64,000 nt of DNA. Origin: Gracilaria gracilis. Taxonomy: Eukaryota; Rhodophyta; Florideophyceae; Gracilariales; Gracilariaceae. Positions 43,701-51,936 of this stretch are shown here, one piece after another. The position numbers and the translations under genes were made by a program. The stretch spans positions 496,001 to 560,000 of the forward strand of contig JARGSG010000202.1 in assembly GCA_030374805.1 (NCBI GenBank), given 5' to 3'. Position 1 is the stretch's first letter. Each line of letters opens with the position of its first letter. The notes beneath the pieces were generated by a model. It was not told where the DNA came from. It saw nothing but the letters and a program-made list of their open reading frames with translations, and did not search any database.

Positions 43701-45033
43701 CGGCGAACGTTACCCGACGCGGGGAGGCCTTGCCAGACAAGATGCGGCGGATGTCTTTCTTGGCATCGTCAGCGTCACCACGAACCAGCTGACCAAAGGT
43801 GAGACAAGTCGGCGCGTTGGCTAGTTCCTCCAGCAAGTTGTACTTGCCAGAATGCTCCTGAAGCTTAGCGCGATTTGAAGACTTCCTCGCTGCCGGCTTC
43901 CGGGCCTTCTGGGGGGATCTGAAGACTCCTGTTGGCCTGGAACGGCCAAGTTGCTTCCGTAGAGCCGGCTGCGACGGGTTAAGCAGCGACTGGTTGCCAA
44001 TTTGGTCGGCAGTTCTTTGCTGCTTCGGGAGAGCAATGCCCTCGGCGGTGCGCTTAGTGGCGGCCACCACCTCCTCATCAGCATCGTAGCCCTCAGTCGC
44101 AACGGAGACTTGACTTGGCTGCCCAGCCTGCTGACTACCGCCATTGCCCCGTCTGAGACGGTCTTCGGCTGCCGACTCACTACGAGGGGCTGCAACGGGG
44201 GGTCGGCGATCGTAAGCGGGGTCACGGGACCAGCAGGTGGCGATTGCATGACCCATCTTGCCGCAACGTTCGCAACGGGTATTGTGGTGCGGATTGAGAC
44301 TGCAGCGCGTCGCCCAGTGCCCCGGTTGACGGCAGTAGGCACAAGTGCGCTCGCGGTCGTCGTCGGCCCTCTGCGGTTGGGCCTGGGTCTTCTTCATCAT
44401 CAGTGTGAGCTGGGAAAGCTGCTCTGCAAGCAGATCAACCTTGTTCTGCAGAGAAGGCGACGGCTCGCCCTGTTTTGGCCTCTGCATAACCTTCTTCGGC
44501 GCCGGCAGGACATGGAGAGCCCCGTGGGACTCCAAAACGTTCCTACCAGCCACAAAGTCCTTCACCAATGCCTTCAATGACTCGTAGTCGTGAGAGCCGC
44601 GAAACACAACGAATTGAGCGAGGTCCGCGTACTCCATGACGGCACGGCGGAGGAGCCCAAACCGGGCCTTCGAATTGAACCCGGCTTTCTCGAACGTGGC
44701 ATCCATCTTCTTCATGGAACCAAGAAGGTCCCCATAATCCAGACGCGCGGATGCAGCACGACGGATATGTTCCTCAGGCTCCTCTTCAATGCCAAATTTA
44801 TCCAAAAACGCGCGTTTCACGGCGGCATAGTCGGATGCGGCATTACTGAGGACACCATCGGACGAAAACTGTTCGTAATAGAACTCAAACGCCTCCCCTT
44901 CAAGAAAGCCAAGGAATTCAAGTGCACGTTCTTCATCAGTCTTGCCCCGAGAGGCAAACTTCTCGTAAAAGAAAAAGAACTTGCGGATGTCGACGTTGGA
45001 ACCGTCGAACGACGAAACTCCAGAGGAAGGCAT
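40786..45033 (-). CDS. Element E Gag-PR-RT-RNase H polyprotein (1415 aa)
   Basis: ATG at 45033, 27 bases after the 5' LTR. Gag covers about residues 1-280 with two CCHC knuckles (CAYCRQPGHWATRC near 231, CERCGKMGHAIATC near 254). An aspartic protease follows (LLDSGA near 473). Then come about 430 linker residues with a long Asp/Glu-only tract (about 710-760), an RT (FCVDYRALN; catalytic motif CIDD near 1156, where most relatives have YVDD or YLDD) and RNase H (TDAS near 1303, TDHQAL). The frame ends at VYCSGT plus a short unrelated tail, at the point where RNase H should pass into integrase. Integrase is missing, probably by internal deletion. The rest is open and looks functional. Confidence 0.93.
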   Translation of the reverse strand: MPSSGVSSFDGSNVDIRKFFFFYEKFASRGKTDEERALEFLGFLEGEAFEFYYEQFSSDGVLSNAASDYAAVKRAFLDKFGIEEEPEEHIRRAASARLDYGDLLGSMKKMDATFEKAGFNSKARFGLLRRAVMEYADLAQFVVFRGSHDYESLKALVKDFVAGRNVLESHGALHVLPAPKKVMQRPKQGEPSPSLQNKVDLLAEQLSQLTLMMKKTQAQPQRADDDRERTCAYCRQPGHWATRCSLNPHHNTRCERCGKMGHAIATCWSRDPAYDRRPPVAAPRSESAAEDRLRRGNGGSQQAGQPSQVSVATEGYDADEEVVAATKRTAEGIALPKQQRTADQIGNQSLLNPSQPALRKQLGRSRPTGVFRSPQKARKPAARKSSNRAKLQEHSGKYNLLEELANAPTCLTFGQLVRGDADDAKKDIRRILSGKASPRRVTFAETSMKGARLKVVPVKVYGTPAQALLDSGAIPNLMSSELAEKLSLKPKPTDRQIRVANGDVALVRGTLHDVPVVFDSVRVPLEFLVIERPPFDLIIGFPTLEAMQACIDISTQEVKMVYEGSPILLGLDYERAGIDEFVPVSGTDSEDFTSDSDEEGYDFPSEGDSLFAAIEEDEVFFDGHALGPEVTLVTLEGDRPTMDLNGSQDSEHDNREEQVGDTSQDPESRAAELVGLRQVGARAPPPPPSTTDERVLAQLRDLPLNDNRRYEDAEATEDEGESDEEDEEEDEDEGEDEDEDEDEEEDEDDEDSEDEVGEANPALHVPFEPHPFVFDDPGLTVPIRDEVRLLPRRDGGEPDRQDVLYLKVRRRRLGHPGDPFPSVTTDSLPFGAQGELLQDDFGGMNIYFPQNQISAPVEYHIPEGGGAPSGSRDFTGAQNGFQTSEDGPASPRQGQGGRETPAVPHGLVLASESEVCVAHEVEYSLHDTVARDEHGRAFDRRDFPPDTDQKQVILDRLMHLPETVQQEFLSVLCATDIVAWSLYDLRPSHVPVLHDFEITDNTPIRSRLRRLPPKHDEVVRKEVDKMLAAGIVRPCSSAWSFPVVIATKKDGRPRFCVDYRALNQIMKPDRWPLPHMDQIFDDLGGCSFFTTLDLFSGYWQIGMSPRCEEMTTFVCRQGTFQFEVMPFGLMNAPSTFQRLMDSILGRIAFARVCIDDVVIFSKTMEEHVRHVSEVLKLIASHGLKLKISKCDFAQPRIHLLGHVIEAGGVSVDMKKIEAIQDAPLPSATTELRSFLGLASYYRRFIKGFSQTSAPFHAATTGKKRLEFTPEMREAFEELKKKLVCPPVLAFLNFEAPFRVETDASTRSLGAVLAQKKEDGMFHPVQYASRTMNKSEQNYSVCEKEALAVVFALKKFRIYLLGSKPFQLVTDHQALRYRFQKKDVRGRHTRWLDIFAGYEFEIVYCSGTGVFDTSVK

Positions 45034-45044
45034 AGCGTTACTCC

Positions 45045-45060
45045 CTCCTCGAGAGTACCA
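45045..45060 (-). promoter_or_regulatory. Element E primer-binding site
   Basis: TGGTACTCTCGAGGAG on the minus strand directly abuts the 5' LTR. Thirteen of these bases recur inside each LTR (39974-39986 and 45160-45172). Confidence 0.7.
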
Positions 45061-45905
45061 TTAGAACTCCATTTTGGTAGAAGAAATGGTGCGGGTGATG
45101 ACAAACCCAAGGGCGGGGGGACACAAACACAAAGTAAAGGAAACACAACAGAAAGTGCTCTCGAGAGTACCAGCCCAACACGCTGCGTAGCGATAGTAGG
45201 CAAGAGTCCGTAGTAAACACACAAAGTGCACAAAGTAGCAACGACGAAGCTGAGACGTGTACCAAGTAGAAGCCGCAGCACGACCAAAAATAATAGGTCT
45301 AGTGCTGGCAGGAACAGACACGAAACGACAACAGAAAAGCAGAAGCTCTCTCTCGCAGGACCGAACGTAGGTCACTTGCGGAAAACGACACTTCTAAGGC
45401 TGAAGCACAAGACAGACCCAAACAAGGGGTATTGCAATTCAGACCCTTGTCGGGAGAAAGCGGGAGACCAACCGCCAAAGGGGGGAAGAAAAGGCTGAAG
45501 AGGGGGGAGAGAAACGACAAAAGGGAGCAAGACAGAGTTTGCTGTGAAAAATGGTGGGGGGTCGTCGAGAAAGGGGAAGTGGTCTGGCCTGAGTTGGTCA
45601 GGGGGCGACCAACTCGGCCCTTTTATACGCAATTGAACCTTCAAAACTAGACTCTAAACGCATTTCTACTTTCGATAACCAATGAGCTGGTCACTACTGC
45701 AACATATCCCCCGTCTCTGCCACTCACCGCGGAGGCAGTGGCGCTTAAGTAGACAGGGGGAGCCGGCGAGGACCATGCGGTTCACTCCCGTGCACCATGC
45801 GTAGAAAACTAAAATATCCATAAAATATCCAAGTAGAGAAACTTGTAGAATTACACTTGTGTCGTACACGTGCACCGCACACGCTGCACGGAAACACGTG
45901 CCACA
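45061..45905 (-). repeat. Element E 5' LTR
   Basis: Same sequence as 39875-40719 apart from differences near the ends (TTAGAACTCC here for TGAGAACACC; GTCGTACACG here for GTCCAACACG). Followed by target duplication gtagc. Confidence 0.93.
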
Positions 45906-45968
45906 GTAGCATTTGGCTTTCTTTATGAGGAGATATTGGACCCTTCGTACAGGATGATGGCATCCAAA

Positions 45969-46996
45969 CTAGTGTCTATCGGGCCAGCGCGTTGACCTCA
46001 TATGAGGTCAAAATGACCTCATATGAGGTCAGCACAGATAGTGAGAGAAATGTAAGAAATTGGATAAAGCTTTGCACATAATTCAGTGATTCATTAGAAA
46101 ACAACTACAATTATGCAATCAAACTAGTTCCATAACCCCAAATAACCATTTAAACCGAACAAATTCCAAGCAATAAGTGCGTTAGTAGTCATCTGATTGC
46201 ATGTAGAATTACTATTTGGGTTGAAACGCCCAAAAATTCTACATATAACTTAAAAACTGCTTATAATGCTTCAAAAGTACTTAATTTTTTTGTTGCTATA
46301 GTTCTTGACGATCAGCTAGTATTGAGATAACGCACTTTTTTATTATGTGAGCCAAACGTATTTGTGCAAGAGATATATAAGCATTCTGACTGCTTTTAAA
46401 CACATTTAACATACTGGCCTACACAAAGAACATTTAATCTTTATAGTACATTAAGTCACATGAAGTCGTAAAGTAGTACCATTCTCAGGTTTGTTTTTGT
46501 TTTAGTTCGCATCATTGCACCTAAAAGAGCCTCAAAAACAGTTTTGTAACGTGGTAGTTTCACAAGTCTGCGAAAATGATGTCCATAGCTTTCAAGATAG
46601 AATTTCCATTAAATTTGAGAAGTCCGGCATTTCAAAGTTGTGGAAAAACTATTTTAAATTATACCAGGCCCTTAACACCCTTTATTCTGAGAGCAATTTG
46701 AAACAGGTTGAATATATTTTGTCGAGGTTTTCTGGTTTACTTTAGGAAGAAGGATAAAAAACTTCTTTTCTTTGAAGAAGTTAAAATTTAATTAAATTTT
46801 CTAATGTAGCAAATATATCTTTTCCCCAATTACTACTCAGCGTCGTTCTTTGTACTAGATGTTCTACTCCGCCATGAATGTGATGCCGAATGCGGTTCTA
46901 GAGAGGTGCTTTAGAGACTCTGAACTGGTTTACATCAATTTTTATAAAGTGTTATATTCTGACCTCATATGAGGTCAGTTGTCAAATAGACACTAG
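45969..46996. mobile_element. TIR element with 18-bp palindromes, copy 1
   Basis: The ends are CTAGTGTCTAT (45969-45979) and ATAGACACTAG (46986-46996). Just inside are copies of the perfect palindrome TGACCTCATATGAGGTCA: two at the left (45993-46010, 46014-46031) and one at the right (46960-46977). The 1-kb interior is AT-rich with no transposase; the longest ORF (46515-46745) is unrecognised. CTAG borders both ends, either as target or as part of the repeat. Copy 2 is at 51197-51714. Confidence 0.8.
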
Positions 46997-47344
46997 GCGT
47001 TGGCACCCTTATTGAGATGCGTACAAATAATACACATGTGCGTGTGCATGGCATGCTTTGTAGGGAAATTTCTAGATTTAATTTACTTTATTTAGTGCAC
47101 GACCTTACAGTCGGATGGCCGACACCAAAGTTTATGACTTGGTGATCTCAGGCCACCCCGATCAAATACACGCGAGCAAGCGAGTGTTCGAATCTGACTC
47201 AGGAACCCTTGGTATTTGGTAAACTCTTACAGACAGCCAATTTCTTTGGCAGGATTACTCACCCACCTCGTGGAGCTTCCAGCACGTTCACCGTCGGTGG
47301 TTCCTTTTTAACCACGTCAAGTACAACGATCCTTAAAAGCAATT
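46997..47344. other. Spacer with tRNA-like segment
   Basis: No ORF of note. It contains the tRNA-like stretch listed next. Its last 25 bases resemble (about 17/25) the 3' internal end of element C, so part may be the tail of an old C-family element. Confidence 0.4.
47110..47200 (+). other. tRNA-like segment, possible SINE head or tRNA relic
   Basis: GTCGGATGGCCGAC resembles the start of a class II tRNA, with an A-box-like TGGCCGACACCA at 47116-47127. A B-box-like TGTTCGAATCT lies at about 47185-47195. GTCGGAT could pair with ATCTGAC at the far end as a 7-bp acceptor-like stem. The D and T stems do not fold properly, so it is not a working tRNA. A tRNA-derived SINE or decayed tRNA-Leu/Ser is plausible. 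Confidence 0.3.
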
Positions 47345-48168
47345 TGAGGTACTTAATTAATTTCCGCATCATGCGTTAGTAGATATATATGAGCTACACT
47401 GCTATTAGCGTTTCGCCTCGCTGACATAATTTCGAAAAATGTACACGTACTTTGCACGGCTCGAGGCGCCGCTTTGCGGGTGTGACTAGCACACGTGTAG
47501 CACGGATATGCCGGAGGCAATGCACCCAGCATTGCTGTATTTACTTAGATATTTCACAAATTATTTTGCCCGGCGCACCCACTGCCAATGGTGCGCCAAG
47601 CTCAGTACTTAGAAATTTGAGCATCGCTCTCCCAAGTAAACTGCTCCTTGCCAAGCAAGGGCTTCTGGCTCTAACTATCATGCCTACGCGGATTGTTCAC
47701 CTCCAAGTGGAGTGACGACTCCGTTGTTCACGTATAGTTACCCACCCTTGTGGCGCTCAGAGTATAACCACTATTTGTGTATCTCGTTTCGACCTATTGT
47801 CGTATACTCGCCCTTGTATTGGGTTTGCTTTATTTTCTCTCTCTTTTACCCACTCTGGTGGTTCGCTTTCTCTCTTTTTTGGGTTTGCCTTTTTGCCCTG
47901 TTCGCAGTGGCTCGTTTCCGACACCTTGTCGTTTCCGTGCTACTCTCTTTCGAGGACTCATCTCGTGACCGTGTGAACACGTGGATTTCTACCGAATACT
48001 AATCAGCCTAACGCTCCGACGCTTGTCGTGACGGTTTGATCTCGGATTTACACCCGGCTTAGCTGTGTCATTCCCGGAGTGCTCCGTTCGCTGTGCTTCC
48101 CTGTCGAGGGGAAGATTCCGAACGTCTTCGTGAGTCTGCGCTTTTCCCGCCAAAGGCGTTGCTTCACA
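47345..48168 (+). repeat. Family C LTR, plus orientation
   Basis: 824 bp from TGAGGTACTT to TTGCTTCACA, matching the complement of 57949-58772 over its length. The flanks (caatt and ccacg) are not a target duplication, and the base before it continues C-like internal sequence. It may be the 3' LTR of a truncated older C element rather than a clean solo LTR. Confidence 0.8.
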
Positions 48169-48521
48169 CCACGTGTGTGCTTGTGTTCTTTGCCCTTATT
48201 GTACAGGTATCGCTCCCCCGCATACCGGTGTCACTTTTTTGTCCTGTTTTGGCTTCGGTCGTAGCCTTGTTAGTTGCGGCCCGTGTCCCCACTACCGTAT
48301 GCCCCTGTTTCGCCTCTGTGACGTCATCACCGACTCCGTCGCAGTATAGGTCCGACTTCTTGGTTTCTACACCTGTTCGCTCGTCGAGACGGTGAGTCCC
48401 GGTCTTACAACCGGCTAGCATACTCATCACAAGTGGCTCTGTTCGCCGCGTTACTCTCTCTAGAGGAAGGCCCCGAACACCTTCGTGTGTCTTCTCCCTG
48501 CTGGGGTTTTGCACCACAAAT

Positions 48522-48537
48522 TGGTCTCCCGACCTAG
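48522..48537 (+). promoter_or_regulatory. Element D primer-binding site
   Basis: TGGTCTCCCGACCTAG lies three bases after the LTR end, identical to that of A1 and A2. The bases that follow (AAATCGAA) extend the complement into what would be a tRNA T loop (TTCGATT). Confidence 0.75.
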
Positions 48538-48810
48538 AAATCGAATTATCATCATGCTCTGGATTGGTCAGTTGAAGAACTGGCTCTCCGACTTCAGTGG
48601 CGTGTGTGGACGCAGAAACTATCTGGTTACAGCGCCATTGACCGATAAGAACGTGTTACCGATCGCTGGCTCTGTTCCAATTGGATTGGGTATTACACAG
48701 TATCCACTGGTTTTTGATATCCCTGTTGAGTGAGGGACACTCATTTGAATTTAATTTGTTTGTTTGTAAGAACTGTTCCAGTTCTTGGTCTGCTGTACCT
48801 TCGGAAGACG

Positions 48811-49671
48811 ATGGGATGCGGCAAGAAGTCGAGCCCGTCTAAGGCGAGATCAGTGGGCGCGGACCTATCCCCGCGTTCGCGGTCTGTATACGAAATCCCG
48901 GAGAAATCACGGAAACCCCCAGCCAAGGAGCCGTCCGCCGCGTCATCGGCGCCTTCAGTTGCTGGTCCGTCGGGTGCTCCGCTTAGAAGCTCCGTTCCCG
49001 CCACTGCGGATGCTGGTGCGCTCGTTGCCGAGTTGGAATCACAGGTGAGAACCCTGGAGGCTCAGTCCTCTTTAATGCAGAGTTCCCACGCTGCCCTCGC
49101 CAGTGAAGTCGATGCTCTTCGTATGAAAGTGGACACCGCTCTCATTTGAGGTGCATCAGAATATCTACGTACTCTATGGAAGGATGTGAACTCACTCTTG
49201 GAGGATTTAGCCGGCTACCCTTGCTTTACACAGAACGTGGATGTAAAATTTAATCGCATCCTGGCCCATCTCGAGACGTTGGAACCAACCATGATGGCGG
49301 ACGAACCGCCCGTGCACGCGAAGGTGGAAGAGTCATGCCGTGAACGCCGTCGCGAAAGCGGAAAGAAACACTCCAATAAGAGGCAACAGAACGACTACGA
49401 CTCGGATTCGTCCCGGTCATCGGTTCACTCTAACCGCTCTGCGGACTTATCTTCATCGAACTCGTCACATGACGGTGAGCATCATGCCCGCTCGGCCCAG
49501 CTGCGCTGCTCGGACGCCACCCGTGGTGAGATTCGGACTCGACAGAAAAGGCGAAAGCACTCGGGTTTGAAAGAACTAAGGCCTACCAGTCCCTTGTACA
49601 AGAGGCTTTTAACTTACAGGGACAACCGTGTCGCCGCCCGGTGCACGGGAGAGTGCGTTCCAGAGTTATAA
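48811..49671 (+). pseudogene. gag: Element D gag with one in-frame stop
   Basis: ATG at 48811 (MGCGKKSSPS). A Ser/Pro/Ala-rich start is followed by a coiled-coil segment (VAELESQVRTLEAQ) and TGA at 49147-49149. The same frame then continues through a Ser/Asp/Arg-rich tract to LYKRLLTYRDNRVAARC, which resembles the corresponding part of A-family Gag (VVDYRTYRLLRR). It ends TAA at 49669-49671. Past this, 49672-50165 holds decayed gag-like sequence in shifting frames. Order and composition match A-family Gag, but the primary sequence is diverged. Confidence 0.65.
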
Positions 49672-50243
49672 CAGGGAAGAGACCGTGAAGGTATTGGGAT
49701 GAAGTCTAAGACGGAAGAACAGTACCATACTGGTGTCGACCCATAATGGGTACCCCGACGCAGTCCAATAGGAAGCCTTGTTGGCAGTGAAATGGTCGCG
49801 GCGACACCGCCGCTGACCTAAGAAAGTCACAGAGCAGTCCAGAAAGGTTGAAGAAGCCTTCGAAAGGTACGCCAACTCTGACAGAGCGCTTAGCGGATTA
49901 TCGTAAAGGTCTGAAAAGCCTGTGGAAAATGGAGACAACTAAACGGTCTCACCAATTTTGTAACACAAACCGAAGCGACGGGAGCAGCGAACGCCTTGAA
50001 GGTATCGGAAAAATACTCGTATCTCGCGCAAACCGGAACGGGATGGCTCGCGCAGCCAGTGAAGGGCCAATACCGACTGAGCTCTTTCTCAACATGGTGG
50101 TTATAAATTGCGCTCTCCGTCAAAGAAAAAGGCGCGACGAACGACGCGCAGCGACATGTATGTAACGCCGTGGACCAAATTGGTACGCCGATGTAACCGT
50201 ATAGATGAAGGAATGTAGGAGCCTCATGGACGTGGCTCAGGGT
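49672..50243. other. Decayed internal part of element D
   Basis: Gag-like composition with many stops and shifts to about 50165, then short non-coding sequence before the polypurine tract. No pol motifs seen. Confidence 0.5.
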
Positions 50244-50255
50244 AGGAAGGGGGTC
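50244..50255 (+). promoter_or_regulatory. Element D polypurine tract
   Basis: AGGAAGGGGGTC precedes TGTAGTACAATG, the start of D's 3' LTR. It resembles the A-family tract. Confidence 0.6.
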
Positions 50256-50342
50256 TGTAGTACAATGAGACCTCAATGGGTTGGTGCCACGTGGGCCTAC
50301 TTGTGCTCTTTGCTGGCTGCACGGCACCCAATTGGTATTCTG

Positions 50343-51183
50343 TGTAGTGCAATAGAATCAGCCCATATTGGGTATACATAGTAGCATAGTAGTAGTTTAG
50401 TGTGCACAAGGTGCCCCTCAGGGTGTCCACGTGTAGGGCTCATGCACTGTGTTGTGCCAGTCCTCAGCGACCCTTTTTGTAGGTAGATTGTTTATTCGTT
50501 TTCGACACGTGGCTGCTGTCCCCAGAGATGCACTTACCCAGTGAGACAAAATGATGTTCCTTGGATGTCCATTGGATGTTCGATATTGGACATCTAAAGT
50601 GCACCTTATGCATATCCGACGGACATCCTGGATGTCCTTCAGATATCCACAAGATGTCTATAAGATGTCCTAGAGATGAGCGTAAAAGATATGCATTGGA
50701 TTTCCTATTTATGTCCACTAGATGTACGTCGGATGTGCAATAATATGTCCGTTGGATGTTTTGATTATCTGGTAGATCTAACGGGTATCTTTTAGATATT
50801 CGATGAGCATCTCATGTACATCTTATTGCACATCTGTGGGACATCCAAAGTTCATCTTTTACGGACATCCGGAGAACATCTTCGGTGTGTCTGACGTACA
50901 TCCATAAAATCCAGTGCGCATCCAAGGTACATCACCGTGGTTCACTGGGTTAAGCACCTCCCGCTGGGCACAGCCGACCCTGGTAAGCCTTAAGCACTCC
51001 CTAGCCGATTCTTCATCGCCTAGTTTCCCATAGGGTCGTTCTGCCGCCGCTACCGGTGCTGCACGCCTGTCTCGTGCCCCGTTGTTATCGTCGCTGCACG
51101 CTCCTTTGTCCCCGCTTGGGTGCTGCGCATAGTATCCCTATTTATTGGGCATTGTTGATACTCACTCGCGTGACTGTATTTCA
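50343..51183 (+). repeat. Element B 5' LTR, with MITE inside
   Basis: It starts TGTAGTGCAATAG (as at 57876) and ends GTATTTCA one base before the primer-binding site. The 413-bp fold-back element and its 3-bp duplication account for half of it, leaving an original LTR of about 425 bp. Confidence 0.75.
50537..50949. mobile_element. Fold-back MITE built of GGATGT/ACATCC units
   Basis: The ends are CCCAGTGA (50537-50544) and TCACTGGG (50942-50949), flanked by TTA at 50534-50536 and 50950-50952, a Harbinger-type 3-bp duplication. The left half is made of variable units of GGATGTCC, AGATGT and similar; the right half has their complements, so the whole could fold into one long imperfect hairpin with its loop near 50760-50800. 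Confidence 0.75.
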
Positions 51184-51184
51184 T

Positions 51185-51200
51185 TGGTCTCCCGCCCTAG
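51185..51200 (+). promoter_or_regulatory. Element B primer-binding site, interrupted at its end
   Basis: TGGTCTCCCGCCCTAG, one base after the LTR; one mismatch to the A/D site. The final CTAG is also the left border of the TIR element, so the site's downstream part is displaced to 51711. Confidence 0.75.
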
Positions 51201-51714
51201 TGTCTATTCGACCGGAATTTTGACCTCATATGAGGTCAGCGTGACCTCATATGAGGTCAATTTCGCTCTTGAGAAATAATTGAAAATCAACCTTTTTGAA
51301 TATTTGAAAATGAGCCACACAGAGAGCTGTATTGGGTACAGGAAGAAGTAAAAACTTTTCATAGCCCCTCTTAGACATACAGAGTAGAAAATTACTTAAA
51401 CAAAGCTTTAATGCTCAGCTTTAAAACCATATACAATTCGTTTAGTACATGCAGATAGATGCAAAGTTAAACAGTAAACAAAAATTTTGGGGTTCAGAAT
51501 ACCTTCAAAAAGAGGTAAAGTGCAAATTATGGTTTCTTTCGTCTAGTAAAGCTAAAGTTGGACGATAATGCAACGAAAGATAAAGCGCTTGGCATTTCGT
51601 TCGTATGTAAAACAAGTAGTAGATTTCAGAAATTGTAGAGATACGGAAAAATATTTGTTGGCCTCATATGAGGTCATTTGACCTCATATGAGGTCAATGT
51701 CGAATAGACACTAG
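51197..51714. mobile_element. TIR element with 18-bp palindromes, copy 2
   Basis: A perfect 16-bp inverted repeat: CTAGTGTCTATTCGAC (51197-51212) and GTCGAATAGACACTAG (51699-51714). The palindrome TGACCTCATATGAGGTCA occurs twice at each end: 51221-51238, 51242-51259, 51659-51676 (one mismatch) and 51679-51696. The 400-bp interior is AT-rich and non-coding. Removing the element restores CCTAGAA, as found after the primer-binding site of element D. Target duplication is TA or CTAG. Confidence 0.88.
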
Positions 51715-51936
51715 AATAACCCCAGTGGGTCATTTTTCGTTCAATTCCGTTTCGACCCCTCTTTGGGATTGGTTTCGCTCTTCAAAACCGCCTCGAACCC
51801 TCTCGGGACTTACAAACCCGCCTGGGAACGCTGCACGGTTACAACTACCTCCTTTTCCATTCACTGGTTGCTTCGAACTCGCCCATTGGGATTTTTTTGC
51901 CGCAAGCCGGACAAAAAGCTTTTCGCCTTACCATCA

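Larger units (their letters stand above)
39875..45905 (-). mobile_element. Ty3/gypsy element E, integrase-less, recent
   Basis: A 6.0-kb element with two 845-bp LTRs (39875-40719 and 45061-45905) and a perfect target duplication gtagc at 39870-39874 and 45906-45910. The LTRs differ by eye at only about four positions, all at their ends, which indicates recent insertion. One 1415-codon ORF encodes Gag, protease, RT and RNase H; there is no integrase. Only 66 bp separate the ORF stop from the 3' LTR. The primer-binding site differs from that of families A, B and D, so this is a separate lineage. Confidence 0.93.
48169..50342 (+). mobile_element. Element D remnant (LTR end, PBS, gag, PPT, LTR start)
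   Basis: 48169-48518 is the end of a 5' LTR distantly similar to the end of the C LTR, ending CACCACA. Then come a primer-binding site (48522-48537), a broken gag (48811-49671 and decayed beyond), a polypurine tract (50244-50255) and the first 87 bp of the 3' LTR (TGTAGTACAATG) before element B interrupts at 50343. No pol is present, so D is either a non-autonomous element or internally deleted. Confidence 0.6.

Noticed and set aside
41524..44580. Several 130-190-aa plus-strand ORFs opposite the element E polyprotein
   Set aside because: They are shadows of a 1415-codon frame with full domain content; none has a domain of its own.
47345..48168. Family C LTR as a clean solo LTR
   Set aside because: The 5-bp flanks do not match and the left flank resembles C internal sequence, so an old truncated element is more likely.
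45993..51696. TGACCTCATATGAGGTCA as nuclear-receptor type hormone response elements
   Set aside because: The half-sites resemble such elements, but the words occur only at the ends of two TIR elements, so a transposase-site reading is simpler.
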